The notes under the pieces were generated by a model. That model did not search any database. It was not told the DNA's origin and worked only from the letters and a program-made list of their open reading frames with translations. A DNA stretch of 64,000 bases from Hyphomicrobiales bacterium (GTDB taxonomy: Bacteria > Pseudomonadota > Alphaproteobacteria > Rhizobiales > Rhizobiaceae): contig UCCS01000006.1 of NCBI GenBank assembly GCA_900470965.1, positions 124,001-188,000 on the forward strand, written 5' to 3'. The translations under genes were made by a program, and so were the position numbers. Each line of letters starts with the position of its first letter. Position 1 is the stretch's first letter. This document shows, one piece after another, positions 41,330-51,792 of this stretch.

Positions 41330-41426
41330 AAAAATCAAAATCTCATAGTGATCCCGGAGGTCCCGCTTGCGGCTGCGCATTCCACCTGGAACAACTGCGT
41401 CAAGGCGTAACCACCCAACGCTCGGC

Positions 41427-41458
41427 GAAAAAGCCGGCGGCCTCTTCGACCGCCGGCT
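41427..41458 (-). terminator. Intrinsic terminator of opgC
   Basis: AGCCGGCGG and CCGCCGGCT pair perfectly around nine bases. On the minus strand the stem is followed by TTTTTCG. It lies 24 bases past the opgC stop. Confidence 0.8.
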
Positions 41459-41481
41459 CCGTATTCCTTAAGGAAGCCTGC

Positions 41482-42714
41482 CTATTTGCGCTTGCCCTGG
41501 CTATAGGCGTCCACTCCACGGCTGATGCGGACGGGCACCGGAATGGCGCCGCCGCTGGCAAGAGGCCGAGTCTTTTCCTGTTCGCGCTTGTATTCGAGAT
41601 GATAGGCATAGGCGAACTGGGCGGCGATGCCGACAAGCACGAAGATCGGACCGATGATCTGGTCGCGGTTGGTAATGTAGAGCAGCACCTGCCCGACCAT
41701 CGCCAGGATGGTGCCGGCGACAAAGATATTGAGCGAGTGCCGGCCGAGGATCGTCAGCGGATGATCGGCCGGGCGGCGGAAAGCCTGGGACACCGTCGGA
41801 ATATTGATCACCAGATAGGCGAGCGCCAGCACATGCAGGAGGCGCGGCAGCGACAGGAATGTCTTGTCGAAGCCGGTCAGTACGGCAGGCAGGCCAAGTT
41901 CTGCAAGATAGTTTCCGATATCCCAAAGACGCGCCGTCACCCAGATGAAGGAGAGCACGACATAGCCGAGTGCCAACGCGAAAAGCAGCGGATGGTGGGG
42001 AAGCGTGCCGCCGCGCTTGACATGCATCATCGACACGATGCCGATCGTGAACAGGAACTGCCAGGAGAAGGGATTGAGGAACCAGTCTCCCTCAAACAGC
42101 ATGTTCTGCGGTGCGATCTGGTAAATGCCCGCAAGCAGCCAGACGGTGCCGGAAACGGCAAGCGCCAGCAACGCGCTCTTCTCGTTCAGCAGCAGGATCA
42201 GCGGCACCATCAGCATCAGCGCGCCGTACATCGGCAGGATATTGTTGTAGCCGATCTGATGGCCGAGCAAGAGCAGGGCGGGAATGCCCTCCTTCAGGTT
42301 CATCAGCACCGCCAGAATGTTGATTTCGACCAACAGGCCCGGCCGGTGGAACAGCCAGGCGCCGCAGATGAAGAGCGCGAGCGTTACGAAGGTGGTAATC
42401 ATATGGGCGAGGTAAAGTGTGAAGGCGCGCTTTGCCGCCTTGATCGCCATTTCCAGTCGCTTTCCCGCCTTGAAGCGCGAGCCATAGGCAAGACCGACTG
42501 CAATGCCCGAGATCAGCACGAAGGCTTCGGCGGCATCGGAAAAGCCGAAATTCTTGGTCGTGATATATTCGAAGATTTGCCCCGGAACGTGATTGATGAA
42601 GATCGTGATGAGCGCGAGACCACGAATCACATCGAGCCTCGTATCACGCTTGGACGCCGCCACTGATATGGAACTTCGTTGGGCGCCAATGGCTTTGGTC
42701 GGCATACCTGCCAT
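41482..42714 (-). CDS. opgC: OpgC-family membrane acyltransferase, probable cyclic-glucan modification
   Basis: A 410-aa integral membrane protein with about ten helices. The N-terminal RDTRLDVIRGLALITIFINH is the hallmark of the OpgC branch of membrane acyltransferases; the histidine in INH is likely catalytic. OpgC proteins add succinyl groups to osmoregulated periplasmic glucans. The position just downstream of the cyclic-glucan synthase gene on the same strand, and near the exporter, strongly supports glucan substitution here. The ATG at 42714 has GGAG seven bases upstream. The substituent (succinyl or other) is inferred. Confidence 0.85.
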   Translation of the reverse strand: MAGMPTKAIGAQRSSISVAASKRDTRLDVIRGLALITIFINHVPGQIFEYITTKNFGFSDAAEAFVLISGIAVGLAYGSRFKAGKRLEMAIKAAKRAFTLYLAHMITTFVTLALFICGAWLFHRPGLLVEINILAVLMNLKEGIPALLLLGHQIGYNNILPMYGALMLMVPLILLLNEKSALLALAVSGTVWLLAGIYQIAPQNMLFEGDWFLNPFSWQFLFTIGIVSMMHVKRGGTLPHHPLLFALALGYVVLSFIWVTARLWDIGNYLAELGLPAVLTGFDKTFLSLPRLLHVLALAYLVINIPTVSQAFRRPADHPLTILGRHSLNIFVAGTILAMVGQVLLYITNRDQIIGPIFVLVGIAAQFAYAYHLEYKREQEKTRPLASGGAIPVPVRISRGVDAYSQGKRK

Positions 42715-42813
42715 GGTGTCTCTCCTGTTATCCGTTTTGCAAACGCTACGCCGGCCAAAAGGGTTCCCCCTTTGGCCGTGCGAATCGTCGGAAAATCAGC
42801 TTGGAGATTGCTG

Positions 42814-45800
42814 TTATCCGACCGGATATCCCTCGTGGGGATTGGCGACTTCGCTGCCGTTTATCGACAGAGTGTAGCCTTCAGCATTGGACGCTTTTGA
42901 GACCGAAATGCGGTATTTGCTTCCGTCGCGTTCGATCTCTGCCGCAAACCCGTCCCAATTGGAAGGGAGCGACGGGTTCACAAAAAGTTGTCCACCCTTT
43001 AGCCGGATACCGAGGATACTTTCCACCGCCGCGCGGTAGAGCCAGCCGGCCGAGCCGGTGTACCAGGTCCAGCCACCGCGCCCGACATAGGGGGCATGGC
43101 CATAGACATCGGCCGCCACGACATAGGGCTCGACGCGATACCGTTCGGCCGCCGCCTTGTCCAGCGAATGGGTGATCGGATTGAGGATCTGGAAGCAGCG
43201 CAGGGCATCGTCACCCCGCTTCAATTCCGCCAGCGCCATGACCACCCAGGTCGAGGCGTGTGTATACTGGCCACCATTCTCGCGAACGCCCGGCGGATAA
43301 GCCTTGATATAGCCTGGATCCTTCAGCGACCTTTCAAAAGGCGGTGTGAAGAGGCCGATGATCCGTGCATCTTCGTCAACCAGCCGGTCGAGCACCGCAT
43401 CCATCGCCTTGATGGCCCGCTTCGGATCACCTTCACCTGAGAGCACGCTCCAGGACTGTGCAATCGAATCGATCTGGCATTCCAGGCTCTCCTTCGAGCC
43501 GAGCGGCGTGCCGTCATCGAAAGTGCCACGGCGGTAATAATCGCCGTCCCAGGCAGCGCTTTCGAGCGCCTTCTTGAGTTCGATGAGATGAGCCTTCCAG
43601 CGCTTCGCACGGGCCTTGTCGCCCCGGTCTTCGGCATACGGTATGAAAGAGCGCAGTGTGCCGGCAAGGAACCAGCCGAGCCAGACACTCGTGCCACTGC
43701 CGTCGATGCCGACGCGATTCATCCCGTCGTTCCAGTCGCCACCGAGGAAGAGCGGCAGGCCGTTCGTTCCCTTGCGAGCAATGGCGAGATCGAGCGCCAG
43801 GGCTGCATGTTCGTAGATGCTTACCGTATCCTCGGATATTTCCGGCTTGAAGAAGGAGTCATGCTGACCCTCCAGCAGCGCCGGACCTTCGAGGAAGGCA
43901 AGCTGCTCATCGAGCACGCTCTTGTCACCGCTGACACTGCAATAATGATCGATCGCATAGGCGAGCCACACGACATCGTCGGAAATCATGGTGCGTACGC
44001 CGGCTCCCGTCCCCGGCAGCCACCAGTGCTGTACGTCCCCCTCGCGGAACTGGCGCGAGGCCGCATTGATGATCTGGCCTCGCGCAAGCGCAGGCTCCTG
44101 CAGCACGAAGGCGAGTGTATCCTGCAACTGGTCGCGGAAGCCGAAGGCGCCGCTCGCCTGGTAGAAGGCCGTCCGGGCCATGATGCGGCAGCCGAGGCTC
44201 TGATAGGGCAGCCAGGTATTGACGAGGTTGTTCATGCCTTGATCCGGCGTCGAGATCTGCAGCTTGCCGGTAAACTCCTGCCAAAAGCCCCGGTTCGCCT
44301 GCACCGCTTCATCGAACGAGGCCTTTCTGATATCGGCAAGCAGGGTGCGCGCCTCCTCTTCGGTGGACGCATCACCCAGGAAGAAAGTGACGTCGCGCGC
44401 TTCGTCAGCGCCGAGCTCGATATCGATCGCAAGGATCGCCGCTGGATCGCCTTCAAGGTCCGTGGAGCCGGAAAGAGCAGCGGCTGTGGTCACGGCGACA
44501 GGCGCCTCAATCGTCCCGCTCTTGCCGATGAACTCGCGACGGCTTGCCGAGAAACTCGAAACCGTCTCGCTTGCGGCGAGGAAGGCGGTGCGACCCGAAT
44601 AGTCGATGCTGTAGGGGTTCGTCGCAAACAGCGCGCCTGTCTCTTCGTCACGTTTCGACAGGATGAAAGAGGCGGTCTTCTGCGGATTATTCCCAAGGAC
44701 CCATTCCACATAGGCGTAGAGCCTGAGCTTGCGGCTTGCCGAACCGGTGTTACGCAGACGCAGGCGCTGCAGCTTCACCGGCTTCTCGCGATGCACGGTC
44801 TGCGTCACTTCCAGCGCGATCTCGTGCTGCGTGCTGGAGAAAGTAGAGTAACCGAGACCGTGGCGCGCTTCGAAGCGAATGTCGTTGCGACGGGAAAGCC
44901 CTGCAAACGGCGTCATGACCGCGCCACTTTCGAGGTCCGCTATGTAGAGGGCTTCGCCGGAACGGTTGATGACTGCATCGTTCGACCAGCAGGTGAGCTG
45001 GTAATCACGCGAATTGACGCTCCAGGTGAAACCGGCACCTTCCGCCGATACATGGAAGCCGAACCGGTCATTCGAGATGACATTGATCCAAGGCTGCGGC
45101 GTCGCCTGTCCGCCCGGCAGGCGCACGACATATTCACGGCCGTCGCGGGCAAAGCCACCGATGCCATTCCAGAAGTCGAGATCGCCTTCCTCCTCAATGG
45201 CAATAGTCTTGATAGCCGGGGCAGGTAGAGGCGGTATGCGCTTGACCGGCGTCTCCGTGTCCTCTGGCTCCTCCTTGACAGGGGTAAACAGCAGGCGGGC
45301 GCGGTTGATCTGATCAACCACCTTACCGTTCTTCGCATGCAGCGTTACGCGCGAGGCGCCGAGCAGTGCCTGATAGGTGCCCTCTTCCATTAGATCCTTA
45401 CGGACTGCGAAGATGTGCTGGCGCAGACCATCGGCCTGGCCCATGCGGCGCACGCCCTCGCACATGGCGTCGAGCGCGTGCTGCATATCCTGTGCATAGG
45501 AAGAGGCCCGTTCGTTCATGATGACGAGATCGGCGGTCACCCCGCGTGAACGCAGATATTCCTGCGCCAGCAGCGCTTCGCGGGCGATTTCTAGATCCAT
45601 CTCGTCATCGATGCGCAGCGTGAAGATCGGGAAATCGCCCGAAATCGCCAGCGGCCAGAGCGCCGACTGCGACTGCATGCCGGCCCGGACGGCGCCATAT
45701 TCGCCGCGAAGCTGCATGTCGGGATAGACAAGATAGCGGCCGAGATACTGGAACGCTGCCGCCTGCTGCGAACTGACACCGACATGGCGCATCTGCACCT

Positions 45801-48800
45801 GTGTACGCGTCCAGGCCTGGATGAGTTCGTGGTTGAAGGCATCCGGATGGCGATAGCGATCGATGGCCTTATCCACCTCGGCACGGCTAGGTGCTGCAAT
45901 CGTCCAGAAGATCACGCTGACCTTCTTGCCAGCCGGCACGCGCACAGTCCGGCGCAACGACAGGACAGGATCCAGCGTGAAACCGTCGGTGCCGGAAAGG
46001 CTGGCACCCGGATCGAAAGCAGCGGCATTCGAAAGGCTGCGGCCGCGACCGATGAACGTCCTCCGCTCCGTTTCGAATTCCGTATGTCGCGTATCCCCCG
46101 CGTTGTCGACAATCAGATGCGCGATACTCATACTCGCTTCGTTCGGATCGCGCTTGTTGCGCTCGGCACGGACGACATCGCCGCGCGTGTCGATCTCCGT
46201 TTTGACGAACATGCGGGCGAAAGCCGGATGCGCGTTGTCCGTGTCGTCGGATGTGATGACCGGTTCGAGATAGGACGTCACTTCAATGAAGCGATCCTCC
46301 GCACCCATGTTGAACAGCGTCAGGCGGCGGGCTTCCGCATCATGCTCGGTGGCAACGATACATTCGACCTCGCTCGTAAGCTCGCCAAGAACCTTGCTGA
46401 ACACGGCCTTCTCGTCAGCAAACTCCACTCGGACTGTTTCGCCCTCCACGCGCTTCGGTTCTGATGTTGCCGACCACCATTCATTGGTCACCGTATCGCG
46501 CAGGAAGATGAAATTGCCCCAGCGGTCTTCGGTCGGATCTGGCTTCCAGCGGGAGACGGATAGACCGTTCCAGCGGGCATAACCCGCGCCCGTTGCAGTC
46601 AGCATCAGGGAATAATGGCCGTTCGACAGGAAGACGAGCTCTCGTTCGCGCGATGCCGGATCGGCGATTTTACGGATGACGGGCCGCATCAACTCGTCCT
46701 GGATGCTGGCGGGCGTATCGGATTCATCCTTGCCGCTCATGACCGGGATGTCGCGCGGCGCTTTTTCCTGCAGCAGCAGTTCGGCCGCTTCGATGACCGG
46801 ATCGGAGTGGAAGAGTTCACGCAGATGGCCGTTGAAGGCAACGTTGGCGACAGCGGCGATCGACATGCCATGGTGGTGGGCATAGTAATTATAGACGACT
46901 GCACATTTCCTGCCTTCAGGAACGCGTGTCGGCGTGAAGTCGACGGCGTCGTGAAAGCCGAACTTGCCGAGAGCGCCGAGCTTGCGAAGCCTCTGCAGGT
47001 TTTCGAGCGATGCTTCCGGGTCATATTGGCTGGCCAGCAGCGAGGCATAGGGCGCGATGACAGCATTGTGGCCGAGACCGCGCTTCAGGCCGAGCGTAGG
47101 CACGCCGAAGTTCGTGTACTGATAGTTGAGGTTATGGTCGCGGGCATTGAAGGCCGCTTCCGAGATGCCCCAGGGCGTACCGAGCTTACGGGCATGGTTC
47201 ATCTGTTCGACAATGACGAGATTGTTGGTCTGGTTGAGGATGCCTCCGCCGCGCTCCTGCATGACGAGCGGCGGCATCAGATATTCGAACATCGAGCCGG
47301 ACCAGGAGACCAGTGCACCACGAGAGCCGACCGGCACGACCTGGCGTCCAAGCTTGTACCAATGCTCCGTCGGCAAATCGCCCTTGGCGATACCGAAGAG
47401 CGAGGTAAGACGGCATTCCGAGGCCAGAAGGTCGTAGCAGGCCGCATCGAGCTCGCCGCTTTCCACGCGATACCCGATCGACAGCAGGCGACGCTCCGGA
47501 CGGTATAGGAAGCCGAAATCCATCGAAAAGGCGAGATCGCGGGCCTTGTCGCGGAGCGCGATCAGGCGGGGGCGCAACGCATCGATATTGGAAAGGTCGA
47601 AGGTACTATCGGAGATGTGTGCCTCGCAGACCTTGACCAGCGAGGCCGCCCACAACGTGACCTCTTCCGTCTGCTTCGACTTCACCTCGTGATGCAAGTT
47701 GCCGGCAAGGTTCTGGATGTCGCGCGCCAGAACGGCAAGGTTGATGACACGGATCGACGCAAATTCGTGCTCGCGCTTGACGGCGGCAAGCGCATTCTGG
47801 AAGCCGGCAATTCGCTCTTCCAGACGGCGGCGCAGCGGCCGCACGGTCTTGCGGTCGTCAGGCAGGTCAGCCAGCACTTCATCAAGAATGCCGGCCGTGT
47901 CACCGACACCGTCGAGATTGCCCTGGACATGTGCCGAGGGTGCTTCCGCCCAGTCACGGCAGGCCGAGGAAATGGCAATCAGGTGACCAGCGAGATTGCC
48001 GCTGTCGACCGCCGATACGTAGCGAGGTCCCAGCGTCTGCAGCGTATCGGTGTGATACCAGTTGAAGAGATGGCCGCGGAACTTTTCCATGCGGTCGACC
48101 GTGGCGATCGTCTGCTCCAGGCACTCGATCGTCTCCTCGAAGGAGAACCAGCCGAAATGGCGGCCGGAAATGACGGACAGGAGATAGACGCCAATATTTG
48201 TGGGCGAAGTGCGCGTCGCCACGATGACATGGGGCGTTTCCTGCACGTTGTCGGGCGGCAGATAGTTCTGCTCCGCCGTCGTGAAGGTCTCGAAGTAGCG
48301 CCAGGTGCGGCGCGCGATCTTGCGCAGCTCGCTGGAGACTGCATCCGGCACGTCGAGCCGGTCTTCCGTCTCGGCCGACTGGCTCACATACCAGGCGACG
48401 ACGGGCGAGCAGATCCAAAGGAGCGCAAAGGGAATGCCAACGAGGAATGAGTTATTTCCCGACAATGCGGCGAAAGCGACCGACAGAATCGCCAGAACCG
48501 GAGCATGCCACATCGCTCTATAGTAGGAGAGGATGGTACCCTGCCTGCCTGCCCCGACGCTGGCCGCAGTGCGCCACTGCAAGAGCAGCTTGCGGCTGAC
48601 GAAGAGACGGTAGAGCGATCGGCCGATAGCATCCACCATCATGCAGACGGTGTCGGCAATGAAGATGATGCGCAGCGCCACCTGGGCATCGGCAGCCGCA
48701 ATATCCGACCAGACAGTATAAAGATGGGCGCTGGCGACAATATCGCTGCTGCGCGGGATGATGCCATTGATGAGCGAAAGGGTTGGCGCCACGAATAGGC

Positions 48801-51366
48801 AGAAAATCAACAGGATCTGCCAGATCAGCGCCCCAAATGGCTCCATCAGATACCAGCCGAGCACGGAAGCGAGGAACCAGGTGATCGGTGTCAGCGACCG
48901 GCGCAGATTGTCGAACATCTTCCAGCGCCCGAGCGCGGTGACGCCGTGTTTCGGACTGAACATATAGGGCAGAAGCTGCCAATCGCCGCGCACCCAGCGA
49001 TGCTGGCGCGAGGTTTCGACCTCGTAGCGTACCGGAAAGTCCTCGACGAGTTCGAGATCCGTGACGAGTGCGCAACGTGCCATCGAACCTTCGAGAAGGT
49101 CATGGCTGAGCACCGAATTCTCCTCGATACGCCCCTTCAGTGAAGCCTCGAAGGCATCGACATGATAGAGGCCCTTGCCGGTGAATGTGCCTTCGCCGGC
49201 AAGATCCTGATAGAGATCCGAAACCGTGAAAACATAGGGATCGAGACCGCGATTGATCGAAAAGACGCGTTGAAAGACTGACGCATCCTTGCCCGTCGTC
49301 AGCGACGGTGTGACCCGCGGCTGCAGAATGCCGTAGCCGCTTTCGACACGCCCGCTTTCCGGGTTAATGACCGGGCGGTTGATCGGATGATGGAGCTTGC
49401 CGACGAGTTTCGTGACGGTATCGCGCATCAGGCGCGTATCGGCATCGAGCGTCATGACATATTCTATATCGGCCGGCACGGTGTTGGCGCCTGGCAGATA
49501 GGTCGTATCGCGGTCGCCGCGCAGCAGCAGGTTCAACTCGTGCAGCTTGCCGCGCTTGCGCTCCCAGCCCATCCACACACCTTCAGATGGATTGTAGAGG
49601 CGGCGGCGATGCAGCAGATAGAAGCGCGTCTTGCCGTCATGGGCATAGCGGGCTGAGAGATTAGCGACTTCCCGGCGTGCATATTCCAACACTTCGAGAT
49701 CGGCGGAAGTTTCCTCAACCTCGCTATCCGGCCAGTCGCTCAGCAACGCGAAATAGATCTCGCCGCGTGGATTGGCGAGATAATGGACCTCGAGATTGCG
49801 CACCATCTCATCGACGCTATCGCGATCAGAAATCAAGCACGGCACGACGAGGAGCGTGCGCGCATCCTCCGGAATGCCTTGTTTGAACTCATAACCGACA
49901 AGCCGCGCCGGCGTGACGAAGAAAGAGAGAACAGTGTTGAAAAGCCCGCTCGCACCTTCCGAGGCCGGCAATGCGAACAGGATGAGCAGCAGGGCGATTT
50001 CAACCGACCCCATGCCGGCATTGGCCATAAACCCGCCGACGATCCCCATGGCGATGATCGTGATCAGCGCGACCGGAATGGCGATGGCCATCCAATTGAA
50101 TTTGCGCACCGCGCGAATGACGTGCTGCGCCAGCGTCGGGCGGTAGTCTGCGCGCGCTTCGAATTTTAGGCGTTGAGCGCCCGCAATGAAGCCGCCAATG
50201 TCAGGCTCATGCGGCAGCGGCTCATCGGAAAGCCTGGCCTCGGACACCATATCGACAGCAAGCTGGGCGATTTGCACCTCGCTCAGCGGCGAGCGCCTGG
50301 CAAGCCTTTCGATCTGCCGGCGATAGCTGTTGCGCGAACCGGAGTCGAGAGCACCGTAGCCGGACTGATCCCAGAGCAACCTGTCGACGTGGCTGACCTG
50401 CTCGACCCAAACCGACCACTCCGCATCGTTGATCTCGCGCAGGCTGCGGATGATGTTGCCCATCGTGACATTGCCGGCGGAGAGGCGGCTGTGCTCCGCC
50501 ATCATCGCCTCCTCGCTGTCGCGCCCAAGCTTTTCCAAACGCTCGTCGAGCCAGGAGATCGCCAGGCTCGACGTCTGCGAACCATCACGCATGCGGTAGA
50601 GGAATTGGGTCGAGAAAGTGTTATCCTCGGCAAGCTCTTCCAGCGTCTTCAGATAGGCGGCAGCCTTTGCGGTATCAGCGAGACGCACCAATTCGTTGGC
50701 GGCCTCGTTGGCGCGACGGCGCAGGCGGCGGCTTCGCTCGACGCGGCTCGAAATACGACGGAGGTTTTCGACCAGCACGTAGCGCACCAGCGACGGCAAC
50801 GCCCAGAGCTCACCGATCTTGAGGGTTTCGTGCTGCTGGAAGCCGTCGACCAGCGCTGTCAGGCTTTCCTGTGAGATGGTGCCGTGAGTATGGGCGACAT
50901 AAAGCCAGGCCAGTACGAGCGTGCGGGGGATCTCGACGCCGCCGACTTTCATGAGCGGCAGTTCTTGATAGAACCGGCGCGGGAAGTCGCGGCGGACTTC
51001 CTGAATTGCTTCCTCGACGATGTAGTGATTGTCCAGCAGCCATTCGGCGGCCGGCGTGATCGCCTCCCCGGCCTCGGCGTCGGTCGCAGTTGTGCGGTAG
51101 ACGCGCAGGATTTCCTTCTCGTTTTCCTTGTGGCGCGCAAAGAAATCGAACGCTGCGAAGGCCGGCAACTCGCTCACGGTGCCGCAGGCTACGCTTTCGC
51201 CCATGGCCCTGATGTCCTCGTTGGACAGATAAGTCGAGCGGATCGAATCACTGTGGTCGATCTGCTTGTTCTCAGGCTCGTACGACAGGCTCGGAGACGG
51301 ACTTGAAATGGCCATGGGTTCGGTTCTGGATCCAAACGACGTTATGATTTCGGCTAGGTTCTGCAT
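42814..51366 (-). CDS. ndvB: Cyclic beta-1,2-glucan synthase NdvB (ChvB)
   Basis: A 2850-aa inner-membrane enzyme that initiates, elongates and cyclises beta-1,2-glucan on itself. A cytoplasmic N-terminus is followed by helices (FNWMAIAIPVALITIIAMGI). The GT84 glycosyltransferase domain has TLDADTRLMRDT and the RQHRWVRGDW motif, and is followed by more helices. Next come a glycoamylase-like segment, beta-sandwich domains and the C-terminal GH94-type phosphorylase domain (GGDWNDGMNRVG), thought to set ring size. The length matches known NdvB/ChvB (about 2830 aa) and no frameshift is present. The start is uncertain: ATG 51366 or M18 at 51315. The gene is 99 bases upstream of opgC on the same strand. 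Confidence 0.96.
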   Translation of the reverse strand: MQNLAEIITSFGSRTEPMAISSPSPSLSYEPENKQIDHSDSIRSTYLSNEDIRAMGESVACGTVSELPAFAAFDFFARHKENEKEILRVYRTTATDAEAGEAITPAAEWLLDNHYIVEEAIQEVRRDFPRRFYQELPLMKVGGVEIPRTLVLAWLYVAHTHGTISQESLTALVDGFQQHETLKIGELWALPSLVRYVLVENLRRISSRVERSRRLRRRANEAANELVRLADTAKAAAYLKTLEELAEDNTFSTQFLYRMRDGSQTSSLAISWLDERLEKLGRDSEEAMMAEHSRLSAGNVTMGNIIRSLREINDAEWSVWVEQVSHVDRLLWDQSGYGALDSGSRNSYRRQIERLARRSPLSEVQIAQLAVDMVSEARLSDEPLPHEPDIGGFIAGAQRLKFEARADYRPTLAQHVIRAVRKFNWMAIAIPVALITIIAMGIVGGFMANAGMGSVEIALLLILFALPASEGASGLFNTVLSFFVTPARLVGYEFKQGIPEDARTLLVVPCLISDRDSVDEMVRNLEVHYLANPRGEIYFALLSDWPDSEVEETSADLEVLEYARREVANLSARYAHDGKTRFYLLHRRRLYNPSEGVWMGWERKRGKLHELNLLLRGDRDTTYLPGANTVPADIEYVMTLDADTRLMRDTVTKLVGKLHHPINRPVINPESGRVESGYGILQPRVTPSLTTGKDASVFQRVFSINRGLDPYVFTVSDLYQDLAGEGTFTGKGLYHVDAFEASLKGRIEENSVLSHDLLEGSMARCALVTDLELVEDFPVRYEVETSRQHRWVRGDWQLLPYMFSPKHGVTALGRWKMFDNLRRSLTPITWFLASVLGWYLMEPFGALIWQILLIFCLFVAPTLSLINGIIPRSSDIVASAHLYTVWSDIAAADAQVALRIIFIADTVCMMVDAIGRSLYRLFVSRKLLLQWRTAASVGAGRQGTILSYYRAMWHAPVLAILSVAFAALSGNNSFLVGIPFALLWICSPVVAWYVSQSAETEDRLDVPDAVSSELRKIARRTWRYFETFTTAEQNYLPPDNVQETPHVIVATRTSPTNIGVYLLSVISGRHFGWFSFEETIECLEQTIATVDRMEKFRGHLFNWYHTDTLQTLGPRYVSAVDSGNLAGHLIAISSACRDWAEAPSAHVQGNLDGVGDTAGILDEVLADLPDDRKTVRPLRRRLEERIAGFQNALAAVKREHEFASIRVINLAVLARDIQNLAGNLHHEVKSKQTEEVTLWAASLVKVCEAHISDSTFDLSNIDALRPRLIALRDKARDLAFSMDFGFLYRPERRLLSIGYRVESGELDAACYDLLASECRLTSLFGIAKGDLPTEHWYKLGRQVVPVGSRGALVSWSGSMFEYLMPPLVMQERGGGILNQTNNLVIVEQMNHARKLGTPWGISEAAFNARDHNLNYQYTNFGVPTLGLKRGLGHNAVIAPYASLLASQYDPEASLENLQRLRKLGALGKFGFHDAVDFTPTRVPEGRKCAVVYNYYAHHHGMSIAAVANVAFNGHLRELFHSDPVIEAAELLLQEKAPRDIPVMSGKDESDTPASIQDELMRPVIRKIADPASRERELVFLSNGHYSLMLTATGAGYARWNGLSVSRWKPDPTEDRWGNFIFLRDTVTNEWWSATSEPKRVEGETVRVEFADEKAVFSKVLGELTSEVECIVATEHDAEARRLTLFNMGAEDRFIEVTSYLEPVITSDDTDNAHPAFARMFVKTEIDTRGDVVRAERNKRDPNEASMSIAHLIVDNAGDTRHTEFETERRTFIGRGRSLSNAAAFDPGASLSGTDGFTLDPVLSLRRTVRVPAGKKVSVIFWTIAAPSRAEVDKAIDRYRHPDAFNHELIQAWTRTQVQMRHVGVSSQQAAAFQYLGRYLVYPDMQLRGEYGAVRAGMQSQSALWPLAISGDFPIFTLRIDDEMDLEIAREALLAQEYLRSRGVTADLVIMNERASSYAQDMQHALDAMCEGVRRMGQADGLRQHIFAVRKDLMEEGTYQALLGASRVTLHAKNGKVVDQINRARLLFTPVKEEPEDTETPVKRIPPLPAPAIKTIAIEEEGDLDFWNGIGGFARDGREYVVRLPGGQATPQPWINVISNDRFGFHVSAEGAGFTWSVNSRDYQLTCWSNDAVINRSGEALYIADLESGAVMTPFAGLSRRNDIRFEARHGLGYSTFSSTQHEIALEVTQTVHREKPVKLQRLRLRNTGSASRKLRLYAYVEWVLGNNPQKTASFILSKRDEETGALFATNPYSIDYSGRTAFLAASETVSSFSASRREFIGKSGTIEAPVAVTTAAALSGSTDLEGDPAAILAIDIELGADEARDVTFFLGDASTEEEARTLLADIRKASFDEAVQANRGFWQEFTGKLQISTPDQGMNNLVNTWLPYQSLGCRIMARTAFYQASGAFGFRDQLQDTLAFVLQEPALARGQIINAASRQFREGDVQHWWLPGTGAGVRTMISDDVVWLAYAIDHYCSVSGDKSVLDEQLAFLEGPALLEGQHDSFFKPEISEDTVSIYEHAALALDLAIARKGTNGLPLFLGGDWNDGMNRVGIDGSGTSVWLGWFLAGTLRSFIPYAEDRGDKARAKRWKAHLIELKKALESAAWDGDYYRRGTFDDGTPLGSKESLECQIDSIAQSWSVLSGEGDPKRAIKAMDAVLDRLVDEDARIIGLFTPPFERSLKDPGYIKAYPPGVRENGGQYTHASTWVVMALAELKRGDDALRCFQILNPITHSLDKAAAERYRVEPYVVAADVYGHAPYVGRGGWTWYTGSAGWLYRAAVESILGIRLKGGQLFVNPSLPSNWDGFAAEIERDGSKYRISVSKASNAEGYTLSINGSEVANPHEGYPVG

Positions 51367-51602
51367 TGCTTACGATGACTCTTGCATGAACGCGCCGGTC
51401 ATCTTCGAAGTCGGGAAAGCAAGATAAACGGACGGTCGGAGCGCTTTGGAGCAACGAACCGACCGGCTTCGGACGTAACTTTGCGACGGTCATGGCCGAC
51501 TTATGCCCTCCCTGCGAAGCCACCCGGGAAAGTTGGACATTCTTGCGATAATTCAAGTCAAAGGACCCTGTTTCTCCGCTGCCCTTCCGCCGGCGTGAAA
51601 AA
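51367..51602. other. Upstream region of ndvB
   Basis: About 240 bases between the ndvB start and the terminator of the tiny membrane-peptide gene. It must contain the ndvB promoter; no consensus promoter was clear by eye. No gene seen. Confidence 0.4.
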
Positions 51603-51627
51603 GGCGCATGGACGATATCCATGCGCC
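51603..51627 (-). terminator. Intrinsic terminator of the tiny membrane-peptide gene
   Basis: GGCGCATGGA and TCCATGCGCC pair perfectly around CGATA. On the minus strand the stem is followed by TTTTTCAC. It lies 52 bases past the stop codon of the broken 25-codon gene. Confidence 0.85.
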
Positions 51628-51679
51628 TGCACGGCGTTCACGGCACTATCAGCGCCTCACGTCTACTTTCCGGAATGGG

Positions 51680-51756
51680 CTAGATTGCGTGGAACAGGTA
51701 AAGAAGGATGATGACGGGATCGGGATACCGATCTGCCATAGCAGGATGCCTTTCAC
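51680..51756 (-). pseudogene. 25-codon membrane-peptide gene with a one-base deletion
   Basis: From a GTG at 51756, preceded by GGAG at seven bases, the frame reads MKGILLWQIGIPIP. One base is then missing (a run of three where four would keep frame, near 51715), and the next frame reads VIILLYLFHAI followed by TAG at 51682-51680. The restored 25-aa peptide is a single membrane helix of a kind common in rhizobial genomes. The gene has its own Shine-Dalgarno and terminator and an EcfG-like promoter. The deletion is real mutation, sequencing error or chance; as given, the frame runs on past the natural stop. Confidence 0.5.
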
Positions 51757-51792
51757 GACCACTCTCCCTAAACAACACCGAAGTGTCAGGAG

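Noticed and set aside
43588..45228. 546-codon plus-strand frame inside ndvB
   Set aside because: Antisense to the GH94 region of NdvB, no ribosome-binding site or domain.
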